DNA from: Pontibacter rufus
GTDB taxonomy: Bacteria; Bacteroidota; Bacteroidia; Cytophagales; Hymenobacteraceae
DNA: 64,000 nt
Direction: 5' to 3'
Assembly: GCF_015694705.1 (NCBI RefSeq)
Contig: NZ_JADQDR010000011.1
Span: 124,001 to 188,000 of the forward strand
Positions 52,672-60,739 of this stretch are shown here, piece by piece. The position numbers and the translations under genes were made by a program. How positions within the stretch are numbered: position 1 is the first letter of the stretch; every line of letters begins with the position of its first letter. Below the pieces are notes generated by a model. The model worked only from the letters and a program-made list of their open reading frames with translations, ran no database searches and was not told where the DNA came from.

Positions 52672-53706
52672 CTACGAAGTGGCCTGCTCCTTTTTGCTTC
52701 GGCCGTTCTGGGAGGCTCCTTCTCCTATGGCTTTCGTCTCCTCACGGGTAGCGTTGCGATCTTCTTCCAGCTTGTTATAGGCGTTGATGATGTCGCGCAC
52801 CAGCCTGTGGCGCACCACGTCTTCAGAGTTCATTTCCACAAAGCCGATGCCTTTTACGCCGCGAAGTATCTTAATGACCTCCATTAAACCGGAACGCTGG
52901 TTGCGGGGCAAGTCTATCTGCGACCAGTCGCCGTTTACCATTACTTTGGCATTGGGGCCCATACGTGTCAGGAACATCTTCATCTGGGCCGGCGTGGTAT
53001 TCTGCGCCTCATCCAGCAGCACAAAAGCATTGTTCAGCGTGCGGCCACGCATGTAGGCCAGCGGCGCAATTTCAATTATCTTGTTCTCCTGGTAGTACTT
53101 CAGCTTCTCCACCGGAATCATATCTTCCAGCGCATCGTAAATCGGGCGCAGGTACGGATCAACTTTTTCCTTCATGTCGCCGGGCAAAAAGCCAAGGCTT
53201 TCGCCTGCTTCTACTACCGGCCGCGAGATAATGATTTTCTTGACTTCCTTGTTTTTGAGCGCACGCACCGCCATCGCTACCGACACGTATGTTTTGCCTG
53301 TACCGGCCGGGCCGAGTGCAAAGGTCAGGTCGTTTTTCTCAACGGCGTCTATGAGTTTCTGCTGGTTGGGTGTGCGGGCTTTTATCACGCCGCCCTTGCT
53401 GCCATACACAATTACATCCGGCGAAGTAACAATAACCTCCTCATCCGTAAAAGAATCGGAAGAAAGGTACCTATTTACACTATTATGCGTAATTTTCCCA
53501 AACTTGTGGTAGTGGTCTATCAGAGAAGCGAAAACCTCGTGAATTTTCGTGATTTCGGGTGTCTGGCCCTGGATTTTGATTTCGTTTCCGCGGGATATGA
53601 TTTTGCTGCTCGGGAAAGCGGCGGCCAGTTGCTTGATATTCTGATTCTCTGTCCCCAGAAAATCAATCAGAGAGATGTTCTCTAAGGTTATTACTTTTTC
53701 GACCAA
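52672..53706 (-). CDS. phoH: PhoH family ATPase
   Basis: 344 residues beginning with TTG at 53706 (VEKVITLENISLIDFLG is the usual PhoH-like N-terminus and no ATG is available). An N-terminal KH-like part (about 1-90) is followed by the PhoH ATPase with Walker A GPAGTGKTYVSVA and Walker B AFVLLDEAQNTT, and RQRSGL-like NQRSGLMEVIKIL. Such proteins bind nucleotides and are linked to RNA metabolism. It is divergent from the SAM hydrolase gene across 102 bases. Confidence 0.93.
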   Translation of the reverse strand: MVEKVITLENISLIDFLGTENQNIKQLAAAFPSSKIISRGNEIKIQGQTPEITKIHEVFASLIDHYHKFGKITHNSVNRYLSSDSFTDEEVIVTSPDVIVYGSKGGVIKARTPNQQKLIDAVEKNDLTFALGPAGTGKTYVSVAMAVRALKNKEVKKIIISRPVVEAGESLGFLPGDMKEKVDPYLRPIYDALEDMIPVEKLKYYQENKIIEIAPLAYMRGRTLNNAFVLLDEAQNTTPAQMKMFLTRMGPNAKVMVNGDWSQIDLPRNQRSGLMEVIKILRGVKGIGFVEMNSEDVVRHRLVRDIINAYNKLEEDRNATREETKAIGEGASQNGRSKKEQATS

Positions 53707-53808
53707 ATGCTTATTCCTTAAATTATAGTTAGATGGGATAATTTTCCCCTTAATTTAGCTAAATATTATATATATCATGACAAATCTACTTAAATTATAG
53801 TTCGCGAT

Positions 53809-54585
53809 ATGGCTGTAATTACGTTTACCTCTGATTTTGGATATGCCGACCAGTATGTGGCCGCGGTGAAAGCCAAAATCCTCTCCCAGGATCTGCAGGC
53901 AACTATCGTAGATGTGTCGCATGCCATAGGGCCTTATAACATTGCGCAGGCCGAGTATGTACTGGGTTCTGTTTTCGATGAGTTTCCGGAAGGCACTGTG
54001 CACCTGGTGGCGGTGGATACCTACGGCAGCAAGGATGGCAAATTTCATGCGGCCAGGTACAAAGGGCACTATTTCCTGCTGGCCGACAATGGCCTGCTCT
54101 CGCTGCTGACCGACGAGGAGCCGGAGATGGTGGTGGAAATCAAGACCGACAACCCGCTGATGCCTTCGCCGGTGAAAGATTTGCTGGCGCCTGCTGCCGT
54201 GTTTCTGGCCAAAGGCGGCAACCTGGAAGTGCTGGGCGATCGCACCTATAATTTCCGCCAGCTCCTGAACCGGCAGCTGCGCCTGGGCGACCATTCCATT
54301 TCTGGGCACGTGATACACGTGGATCGCTATGGCAACCTGATCACCAACATCACCCGCGACAGCATCGACACCATTGCGCATGGCCGCACCTTTACCATAC
54401 ATTTTGCCCGCGAAACTGTTGGCCGCATCCGGCCAAACTATGCCCAGGTAAACGACGGCGAGAGCTGCTGCATCTACAACAGCCAGGGCCGCCTCTGCAT
54501 CGGCATCAACAAAGGCCGCGCCGCCGACCTGCTCCACCTCGGCTTCGACTCGCAGGTAGACGTTCGCTTTTACCCGGGCAGTTAA
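53809..54585 (+). CDS. SAM hydrolase (DUF62 / SAM hydroxide adenosyltransferase) family protein
   Basis: 258 residues: ITFTSDFGYADQYVAAVKA, VDVSHAIGPYNIAQAEYVL, GTVHLVAVDTYGS and VIHVDRYGNLITNI are typical of the SAM-dependent halogenase/hydrolase family. Members without a halide loop hydrolyse S-adenosylmethionine to adenosine and methionine. The HVDRYGNLITNI motif supports the hydrolase type. Cytoplasmic. Confidence 0.9.
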   Translation: MAVITFTSDFGYADQYVAAVKAKILSQDLQATIVDVSHAIGPYNIAQAEYVLGSVFDEFPEGTVHLVAVDTYGSKDGKFHAARYKGHYFLLADNGLLSLLTDEEPEMVVEIKTDNPLMPSPVKDLLAPAAVFLAKGGNLEVLGDRTYNFRQLLNRQLRLGDHSISGHVIHVDRYGNLITNITRDSIDTIAHGRTFTIHFARETVGRIRPNYAQVNDGESCCIYNSQGRLCIGINKGRAADLLHLGFDSQVDVRFYPGS

Positions 54586-54588
54586 TTT

Positions 54589-54726
54589 TGAATTTTGAAT
54601 ACCTGAATGATTGAATGACGATTTGTAGATTTGGGAATGTGCAGATTTGAAGATGGGAAACCTATTTAATGCTGCTTATGACCCGTGCGGCTATTCTTCA
54701 TTTGATATTCAGTTATTCAAAATTCA
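54589..54726. repeat. Short direct and inverted repeats around an intergenic element
   Basis: TGAATTTTGAAT (54589-54600) is inversely repeated as ATTCAAAATTCA (54715-54726). ATTCAGTTATTCAAA is also duplicated in tandem at 54707-54721 and 54722-54736, directly before the ABM gene. No coding potential inside. Confidence 0.7.
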
Positions 54727-54745
54727 GTTATTCAAAATTAAATTT

Positions 54746-55036
54746 ATGTTAATACGCATTGTCCGGATGACGTTTCGGGAGGACCGCACGGCGGAGTTTC
54801 TGGAGATTTTCAGACATTCGAAGGATAAGATACGGGCTTTTGACGGCTGCCACCACGTAGAGTTGCTGCAGGACATTAACCGGCCTAACGTGTATAGCAC
54901 CTACAGCCTCTGGGAATCGGAAGCGCACCTGAACAACTACCGCGACTCGCCCCTGTTCGGGCAGGTATGGAAAGCCACCAAAGTACTTTTCGCCGACAAA
55001 CCGCAGGCCTGGTCCAACGTGGTTGTTGCTGTTTAA
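54746..55036 (+). CDS. Antibiotic biosynthesis monooxygenase (ABM) domain protein
   Basis: 96 residues from the ATG at 54746 (MLIRIVRMTFREDRTAEFLEI). An upstream in-frame ATG exists at 54647, but it would run through the tandem repeat and is rejected. The ferredoxin-like ABM fold is shown by FRHSKDKIRAFDGCHHVELLQD and YSLWESEAHLNNYRDSPLF. Such proteins are small oxygenases or haem/quinol-binding enzymes; the substrate is unknown. Confidence 0.88.
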   Translation: MLIRIVRMTFREDRTAEFLEIFRHSKDKIRAFDGCHHVELLQDINRPNVYSTYSLWESEAHLNNYRDSPLFGQVWKATKVLFADKPQAWSNVVVAV

Positions 55037-55177
55037 CCTTATACTTTGCAGGTATACCTGAGCGCAGCACCGCACGAGGGCAGCCATACTTAAAACAATC
55101 CTGCTGCTTTTGCTGTACCTTTACAAGTATAAAATGCCGTGCAAAGCGGTTTATACCTGTTACCTGACACCTGAACG

Positions 55178-55708
55178 ATGAATTACTTCGAATTTTATAC
55201 CTTACCGGAAAGTTTCCTGCCCGACGAAAAGGCGCTGAAAGCCAAATATTACGAGCTGAGCCGCGCCTACCATCCTGACTTTCACGCCAACGAGCCACAG
55301 GAAAAGCAGCAGGAAATCTTACAGCTCTCTACCCAGAACACCAACGCTTACCGCACCCTCTCCGATGCTGACCTGCGCATGCAGTATATTTTAAAGGAAT
55401 ACGGATTGCTGGAAGAAGGCAAAAACGAGCTGCCGGCCGCGTTCCTGATGGAAATGATGGAGCTGAACGAGGAACTGATGGAACTGGAATTTGATTTTGA
55501 TGCTGCCAAACTGCACGAGATAGGCGAAAAAAGCGCCGGCGTGATGGCGCAACTCGAAAACGATGTGCTGCCGGTACTGCAACGCTACCCCGAACTGCAC
55601 GGCATTACCAAAGACGAGGCCCTGCAGCAGGTAAAAACATACTACCTGAAGAAGAAATACCTGTTGCGAATTCAGGAAACATTATCTAAGTTTGCAGCAC
55701 GTTCCTGA
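55178..55708 (+). CDS. hscB: Fe-S cluster co-chaperone HscB
   Basis: 176 residues. An N-terminal J domain with the HPD tripeptide at residues 32-34 (SRAYHPDFHAN) and a C-terminal helical HscB oligomerisation domain (ELNEELMELEFDFDAAKLHE). It delivers IscU to the HscA chaperone. No iscU or hscA is adjacent. The promoter of tRNA-Leu lies inside its last codons. Confidence 0.92.
   Translation: MNYFEFYTLPESFLPDEKALKAKYYELSRAYHPDFHANEPQEKQQEILQLSTQNTNAYRTLSDADLRMQYILKEYGLLEEGKNELPAAFLMEMMELNEELMELEFDFDAAKLHEIGEKSAGVMAQLENDVLPVLQRYPELHGITKDEALQQVKTYYLKKKYLLRIQETLSKFAARS
55664..55694 (+). promoter_or_regulatory. Promoter of tRNA-Leu
   Basis: TTG (55664-55666), a 20-base spacer and TAAGTTTG (55687-55694) match the Bacteroidota consensus. 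The expected start is near 55701, about 19 bases before the tRNA. The element overlaps the 3' end of hscB. Confidence 0.65.
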
Positions 55709-55719
55709 CAACGGAACAT

Positions 55720-55803
55720 GCCTTGGTGGCGGAATTGGTAGACGCGTTGGTCTCAAACACCAATGAGGTTACACTCGTGCCGGTTCGACTCCGGCCCAAG
55801 GTA
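55720..55803 (+). tRNA. tRNA-Leu (anticodon CAA)
   Basis: 84 bases with a type II long variable arm. The acceptor stem GCCTTGG pairs with CCAAGGT (one G-U). The anticodon stem TTGGT/ACCAA encloses the loop CTCAAAC with anticodon CAA. The T loop is GGTTCGACTCC. CCA is not encoded. Confidence 0.97.
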
Positions 55804-55814
55804 CAGTTAAAAAC

Positions 55815-55852
55815 AAAAAGCCCTGCAGCTGAAAAGTTGCAGGGCTTTTTTG
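55815..55852 (+). terminator. Terminator after tRNA-Leu
   Basis: AAAAAGCCCTGCAGCT and AGTTGCAGGGCTTTTT form a 16-base stem with a GAAA loop, then further T residues. It also gives a T tract for the minus strand, so it may serve the PIN gene too. Confidence 0.88.
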
Positions 55853-55919
55853 TTTTGGGGAATTGTTGAGGGGACGGAGTATACTTTGCTTTTAACTCTA
55901 ATAACGAGTTAAAAAAATC

Positions 55920-57227
55920 TTAATCGAATATTTCACTTGATTCTGCTAAACTTAAAGCTTTATAAATTTTAGTTGACTGATGATTAGTAGTATGACTGTT
56001 TACATCTAATCGCAATATATCCTTTTCAATAATACCTTTATAATACACACTTCCATAATCACTCAGAATAGTGAACTCTATTTGATTATCTACAATTGAG
56101 TATTGGCCATTCGTTCTATACCCACTATTAAACCATTTTTGTACATTTGTTAGAGTTCCAGGCTTATTAAGATTCCCCATTAATGAAACATTAATAACTT
56201 TACCGTCTTCAAAAAACCTAAGGCAGCTTTGATTACTAGGATTACTAGGATTACCAGAATAATAAATAGCATCATATCTTAAAAGAGAGCTATTAGTTAA
56301 TTCTTCTATTTCAGCAAGAATACCTTCCTCAATTTTTAATGAATTATATTTTTCTAAATTAGTAATAAACTGTCCTAAAGTATACATCCAAAAATGAGTT
56401 TTAGTAGAATCTGTAAATTCTTGAACTAATTCTTCTTTCGGTCGAATAATTCTTGTTTCACCACCTTTCTTTTCTACGTGACACCAATCTTGTTTGACAT
56501 CATCAGTAATTAGCACAATGGGTTTTGATGTATGTGAAGCATAATCTATAATTTGTTTCCACACAATTAAGTCCCCATATCTTTGGATACCGTCTTTAGA
56601 ATTGTAATCTTCGAAACCAGGTGCTATTTTATTTCTATACCTAAACTCCCCTTGCGCAGATATTTCCATCATTCTATCAAAGTCATAGGCTTTACCAACT
56701 TCAAAGAAGTTATCAATAGCAAGTTTTACGTCATCATTATCTGCAGTATTAGAAATTTCAGCCTTTCTTAGATCTATTTCTTTATTAAAATCTGTATTGA
56801 GCAATATAAGCTCCTTACTCAAATCATCAAGAGTAGAGTCAAAAGATTCAAAAATTATATGGTTAACGTATGGATGGGAGAGCTTTTTCTTAGTCTTGTT
56901 CTTAATGTTTTCTAACTGATTTTTTACTTTTGATATATTGGAATTCAATTGAGCGAACTCATCTAGAATAGTTCCATATTTTTCTCTAATTGGTTTTTTA
57001 AGAGTTTCTTTTCTATTCTTTAAGTATTCAAATTCCACATGATTAGGAATCCATAGTCTACCTTTCAGAAACGGAAATACTTTATCAAAAAGATGTAGTT
57101 TTGTTTGTTGTGAATAATAATAGAAATTTAGCAAAGCAGAAGTATCAAAAACAAACACACAATTAGACCAGGTTGATTTTTCAATTTCTTCATCAAAATA
57201 GTAATTCCTAATTCTGTTTTCCTTCAT
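55920..57227 (-). CDS. PIN-like domain protein, possible RNase of a defence islet
   Basis: 435 residues. The N-terminal PIN-like domain (about 25-290) has the first acidic motif FVFDTSALLNFYYYS and later acids in LVLITDDVKQDW, the PIN_8/DUF4935 pattern. A coiled-coil insertion (about 85-150, LNSNISKVKNQLENIKNKTKKK in two parts) separates them. The remaining 140 residues (about 300-435) are beta-rich and unassigned. PIN enzymes cut RNA. The gene is strongly AT-rich compared with its neighbours, starts far from any operon partner and abuts tRNA-Leu, suggesting horizontal gain. No antitoxin is adjacent, so it is not an ordinary VapC. A defence role is an inference. Confidence 0.78.
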   Translation of the reverse strand: MKENRIRNYYFDEEIEKSTWSNCVFVFDTSALLNFYYYSQQTKLHLFDKVFPFLKGRLWIPNHVEFEYLKNRKETLKKPIREKYGTILDEFAQLNSNISKVKNQLENIKNKTKKKLSHPYVNHIIFESFDSTLDDLSKELILLNTDFNKEIDLRKAEISNTADNDDVKLAIDNFFEVGKAYDFDRMMEISAQGEFRYRNKIAPGFEDYNSKDGIQRYGDLIVWKQIIDYASHTSKPIVLITDDVKQDWCHVEKKGGETRIIRPKEELVQEFTDSTKTHFWMYTLGQFITNLEKYNSLKIEEGILAEIEELTNSSLLRYDAIYYSGNPSNPSNQSCLRFFEDGKVINVSLMGNLNKPGTLTNVQKWFNSGYRTNGQYSIVDNQIEFTILSDYGSVYYKGIIEKDILRLDVNSHTTNHQSTKIYKALSLAESSEIFD

Positions 57228-57480
57228 ACTATATTAATTATGCTAGAATTTACAATTTAATGACTTTATTTCATTATTATAATATAATAATGAAATAAAG
57301 ATGCATAACATGCTGCTAGATAAACAAAAATCCGGCATTACCCGGTTCTTTCTTTTAGAACTCTTCCTTATCAAATATCGCTGAATAGTCTTTACAACTA
57401 GGACAACTGAGTAAGCAATCTGTAAAAGCCAACATTCAAGCAAGCCTGCTGCTCATTTATTAGCAGCTCCTCACCTCTCC
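57228..57480. other. AT-rich intergenic region upstream of the PIN gene
   Basis: It contains the 17-base perfect palindrome (57264-57300). A small open frame at 57243-57443 has no recognisable content and is probably not a gene. Confidence 0.5.
57264..57300. promoter_or_regulatory. Perfect AT-rich palindrome upstream of the PIN gene
   Basis: CTTTATTTCATTATTAT (57264-57280), centre AAT, then the exact complement ATAATAATGAAATAAAG (57284-57300). It lies 37-73 bases before the PIN start. It may be a binding site for an autoregulator, a terminator or an element border. Confidence 0.55.
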
Positions 57481-58371
57481 TTAGGACTTCAGTTTCTCAT
57501 TAAAAAAATCGATGGTACGTTTCCAGGCAAGTTCTGCCGCAGCTCTGTCGTAGCGGGGCGTGGTATCGTTATGGAAGCCATGGTTGGCATTGGCATACAT
57601 GTAAGCGGTGTATGCTTTATGCTGCTCTTTTAAAGCAGCTTCGTAAGCAGGCCAGCCTTCGTTAACGCGTGTATCCAGTGCTGCATAATGCAGCAGGAGC
57701 GGCGCCTGTATGTTGGGAACATCTTCTATAGGCGGCTGGCCTCCATAAAACGGAACAGCTGCCGACAAATCCAGAATCCGGACAGCCATCATGTTGGCGA
57801 TCCACCCGCCAAAGCAAAAGCCTACCACGCCCACTTTGCCATTACAAGCCTTGTAGTCTTTCAGGTAGTGATAAGCCGCTATAAAGTCTTCCAGCATTTC
57901 ATCCCTGTCCCGCTTACTTTGCAGTTCACGCCCTTCATCGTCGGTACCGGGGTAGCCGCCCAAGGGTGTCAGCGCATCAGGAGCCAGTGAAATAAACCCT
58001 GCCAGCGCGGCCCTTCTGGCCACATCTTCAATGTGCGGGTTCAGCCCCCTGTTTTCATGGACAACCACAATGCCGCCGAGCTTCTTTTCCGCATCCGCAG
58101 GCATTGTCAGCAAAGCTTTTATCTTTCCGCCACCTTTCGGAGACTGGTAGTAAATGTATTCCGATTTTAAGCGCGGATCATCTGACTTCACCTGGATTTT
58201 GCCCTGGTAGTCGGGCATCAGAAAACTCATCAGTGAGGCTACAGTAAGGCCACCCACCGCATAGAGGGATAGCTTTTGCACAAACTCGCGCCTGTTCACC
58301 CGGTTGTGGGCATAGTCATCATACAGGTCGAACACTTCCTGTTTGATGTTTTCTCTTTTGATTTCGTCCAT
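57481..58371 (-). CDS. Dienelactone hydrolase family protein with twin-arginine-like signal
   Basis: 296 residues from the ATG at 58371 ([20 protein letters not shown]); an upstream ATG at 58479 would add 36 unrelated residues. An [21 protein letters not shown] segment (shown in two parts) resembles a Tat signal anchor at residues about 20-45. The alpha/beta hydrolase has the nucleophile Cys in [12 protein letters not shown], the acid in AALDTRVN and the catalytic His in NHGFHNDT. It hydrolyses lactone-type or ester substrates in the envelope. Confidence 0.9.
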   Translation of the reverse strand: MDEIKRENIKQEVFDLYDDYAHNRVNRREFVQKLSLYAVGGLTVASLMSFLMPDYQGKIQVKSDDPRLKSEYIYYQSPKGGGKIKALLTMPADAEKKLGGIVVVHENRGLNPHIEDVARRAALAGFISLAPDALTPLGGYPGTDDEGRELQSKRDRDEMLEDFIAAYHYLKDYKACNGKVGVVGFCFGGWIANMMAVRILDLSAAVPFYGGQPPIEDVPNIQAPLLLHYAALDTRVNEGWPAYEAALKEQHKAYTAYMYANANHGFHNDTTPRYDRAAAELAWKRTIDFFNEKLKS

Positions 58372-58598
58372 GTTAAGCCTGCCGTTTGTTTCTACTCTGA
58401 ATGTAAGCAATTTTACATCAAACAGGTATTTTTCTGGCAGCTTTTCTTTTATATGATTGGCCTGCCCGTTCTGGCGCAAGCGTCCGCTTGTGCTATGTAT
58501 GCTAAGGATTGGTATGTTTTTGTTTTGAGGACCACAGGTTCTTTATGAACCTAAAGCCCTGTTGCCAGGTATGGAAAGGTAAAACAAGCCAACCACTC

Positions 58599-58711
58599 AT
58601 GAGCAGGAAGTATAAATTCCGGGATCAGGATAAACTACACTTCGTGAGCTTTTCAGTGGTATACCGGAGAGACGTGTTTACCCGGGATGAATACAGGCAG
58701 GTGCTGCCCGA
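58599..58711 (+). pseudogene. Truncated REP-associated tyrosine transposase (RAYT) fragment
   Basis: MSRKYKFRDQDKLHFVSFSV, then VYRRDVFTRDEYRQVL, is the N-terminus of IS200/RAYT-type Y1 transposases. The similarity ends near 58711, where the frame runs on into unrelated sequence and stops at 58769. The HUH motif and catalytic Tyr are lost, so it is inactive. Confidence 0.8.
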
Positions 58712-58777
58712 TTGTACCTTGATGGATATTACAAACCTATTCTCTCCTCCTTTGCACTTTTTAGTTTAATTTGCTTT

Positions 58778-59665
58778 ATGAAGCTCACCGGAACAGAACG
58801 GCTCCCCATCCAGGACTTGCTCCAGCAAAAGGCGCTTACTATTGTGCCCCTGGAGACTTATGCCAGTGCGCTGTCGGAAGTGCCGCATAGCCATGATGCC
58901 TACATGATCATGTATGTGCAGGAAACAAAGGGCGGAGACAACCTCATCGATTTTCAGCGCTACCCCTTACAGGCGGGCAGGGTATTTTTGTTACGCCCCG
59001 GGCAGGCGCATCAACGGCGATCACGACAGGAGAAGGGCGTGCTGGTGTCTTTCTCGGAAAGCTTTCTGCAGACCACGGGCATGAGCGCGCACGATGCCTT
59101 TGTTATTTTCAGTTCTGTGTACCAGCACCCATACCTGGACCTGCCCGATAAGCTAAAAATTATATTTGAGGAACTGGTAAACCTCATGGCAAAAGAGCTG
59201 CAGGAGCCACAACCCGGAATGGACATACTTTCGCGTTACCTCTATATTCTTTTACAATACCTGCTCCGGGAGTGCCAGGCGCAGATTGAAAAACTTACGC
59301 CGGCGCGGTACAGTGAGCGCCTGTTTCGGCTTAGCAGCCTGGTAGAGGCACATTACCATGAGCACAAAAGTGTAAGCTTTTATGCAAGCGCCCTCGACAT
59401 TACACCCAAACACCTGAATAGCCTCTGCCGGCAATACCTACACACAAGCGTCGCCGATATGCAGCACGAACGCCTTATAGTAGAAAGTAAGCGCTTGCTG
59501 CTCTTCAGCAGCTTGTCTGTTAAAGAAATTGCTTACCAGCTTGGCTTTGAGGACGCATCATACTTTGTGCGCTTCTTTAAAAGAATAACAGGGCAAACGC
59601 CAACGCAATTAAGAAGCGGAGGTTCTGAAAGTACCGTTCATGCCGCAGAAAATCCTGTGAGCTGA
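58778..59665 (+). CDS. AraC-family transcriptional regulator
   Basis: 295 residues from the ATG at 58778 (MKLTGTERLPIQDLLQQKAL); an earlier ATG at 58712 lies inside the transposase remnant. An N-terminal cupin-like sensing domain (about 20-130; PHSHDAYMIMYVQ, LRPGQAHQR) precedes two AraC helix-turn-helix units (about 185-285; SFYASALDITPKHLNSLCRQ and VKEIAYQLGFEDASYFVRFF). It is located 38 bases before the EmrE transporter gene, which is its likely target. Confidence 0.92.
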   Translation: MKLTGTERLPIQDLLQQKALTIVPLETYASALSEVPHSHDAYMIMYVQETKGGDNLIDFQRYPLQAGRVFLLRPGQAHQRRSRQEKGVLVSFSESFLQTTGMSAHDAFVIFSSVYQHPYLDLPDKLKIIFEELVNLMAKELQEPQPGMDILSRYLYILLQYLLRECQAQIEKLTPARYSERLFRLSSLVEAHYHEHKSVSFYASALDITPKHLNSLCRQYLHTSVADMQHERLIVESKRLLLFSSLSVKEIAYQLGFEDASYFVRFFKRITGQTPTQLRSGGSESTVHAAENPVS

Positions 59666-59678
59666 ACCGGGGCTGCTG

Positions 59679-59686
59679 TAGTTTTG
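59679..59686 (+). promoter_or_regulatory. TAnnTTTG -7 box before the EmrE transporter gene
   Basis: TAGTTTTG ends 16 bases before the ATG at 59703. No TTG is at the expected -33 distance. The transcript would have a very short leader. Confidence 0.4.
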
Positions 59687-59702
59687 CAGAAATAATTTTT
59701 AC

Positions 59703-60656
59703 ATGCAGTCTAACAGCAACTTAAAAGCGATTGCCCTGGGCTCTTTGGCCTGTGCGTTTTTCAGCTCTACCTATATTCTCAACAGTTTCCTGTCTTCCAG
59801 AGGCGGGCACTGGGCCTGGACCGTGGGCTTGCGCTCTTTCTTCCTGATGCTCCTGCTCGCAGCCATACTTTCGGCAAGGGGGCAGCTAAGGCACCTGCTG
59901 CAGGTGATGCGCCAGGACCTGCAGGTATGGCTTGTGTGGGGTGGCGTAGCTTTTGGCCTGTCTTATTATTTCCTGACGTTTGCTGCCTCCTTTGGTCCCG
60001 GCTGGCTGGTGGCGGGTGTTTTTCAGTTTACGATAGTTGCGGGTATACTGCTCTCCCCTTTTCTGTATAAAGATCGCCGTGCAAGGATACCTATCAAAGC
60101 ACTGCTCCTCTCTTTACTGATTATGGCGGGCATTGCCTGTATGCAGTGGAGCCAAAAAGACGGCAGCTCTTATCAGCATTTGTGGTGGTGCATTGGTCTG
60201 GTAATGCTGGCAGCTTTTTGCTGGCCGCTCGCTAACCGAAAGCTTTTGCTGCACATAGAAGAACGCGGCCACCAGCTTAATGCTATTCAGCGCGTGGCCG
60301 GCACGGCTATCGGTAGCTTTCCGGTGCAGCTTGTGATGATGCTCTACGGCTATTCCCAGGCTGGCCTGCCCGGCCAGGAGCAGCTCCTGGCGGTGCTTGT
60401 TATCTCTATAAGCTCCGGCGTAATAGGCGGCATCCTGTTCTTCAAAGCCATGCACCTGGCCCGTTTCGATGCTGCCTCGCTGGCTGCTGTGGAGGCCACG
60501 CAATCCATAGAAATGCTGTTCACCGTGATAGGCGAAGTATTACTCCTGGGCATTGCCTGGCCTAACGGGCTTGGCAGCCTGGGCATGCTGCTTATCATCA
60601 GCGGGTTGGTGCTTTACAGTTTGCCTGCCCGGCAGAAAGCGCTGCACGTTACCTAA
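59703..60656 (+). CDS. Multidrug resistance efflux transporter (EmrE/DMT superfamily)
   Basis: 317 residues with about ten hydrophobic helices in two repeats: ALGSLACAFFSSTYILNSFL, LIIMAGIACMQWSQ-type segments, and FWPLANRKLLL. This is the larger EmrE-type family of the drug/metabolite transporter superfamily. It sits in the inner membrane and exports an unknown compound. Its neighbour is an AraC regulator. Confidence 0.88.
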   Translation: MQSNSNLKAIALGSLACAFFSSTYILNSFLSSRGGHWAWTVGLRSFFLMLLLAAILSARGQLRHLLQVMRQDLQVWLVWGGVAFGLSYYFLTFAASFGPGWLVAGVFQFTIVAGILLSPFLYKDRRARIPIKALLLSLLIMAGIACMQWSQKDGSSYQHLWWCIGLVMLAAFCWPLANRKLLLHIEERGHQLNAIQRVAGTAIGSFPVQLVMMLYGYSQAGLPGQEQLLAVLVISISSGVIGGILFFKAMHLARFDAASLAAVEATQSIEMLFTVIGEVLLLGIAWPNGLGSLGMLLIISGLVLYSLPARQKALHVT

Positions 60657-60739
60657 ACCTTGTGTATCACCAGATTCACCCTGGTATTTGCCACGCAATT
60701 ATTCAGGTAAATCTAGCATATCGTTAACAGACCTTGCGC

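Noticed and set aside
53755-54537. 260-codon open frame opposite the SAM hydrolase gene
   Set aside because: Antisense of a conserved gene; the composition is shadow-like.
57243-57443. 66-codon open frame upstream of the PIN gene
   Set aside because: It spans the palindrome and has no plausible domain or start context.
55780-57480. Direct repeat of the tRNA-Leu 3' end as an attachment site for the PIN islet
   Set aside because: I searched by eye for GGTTCGACTCC or CCCAAGG downstream and found no second copy; a diverged copy cannot be excluded.
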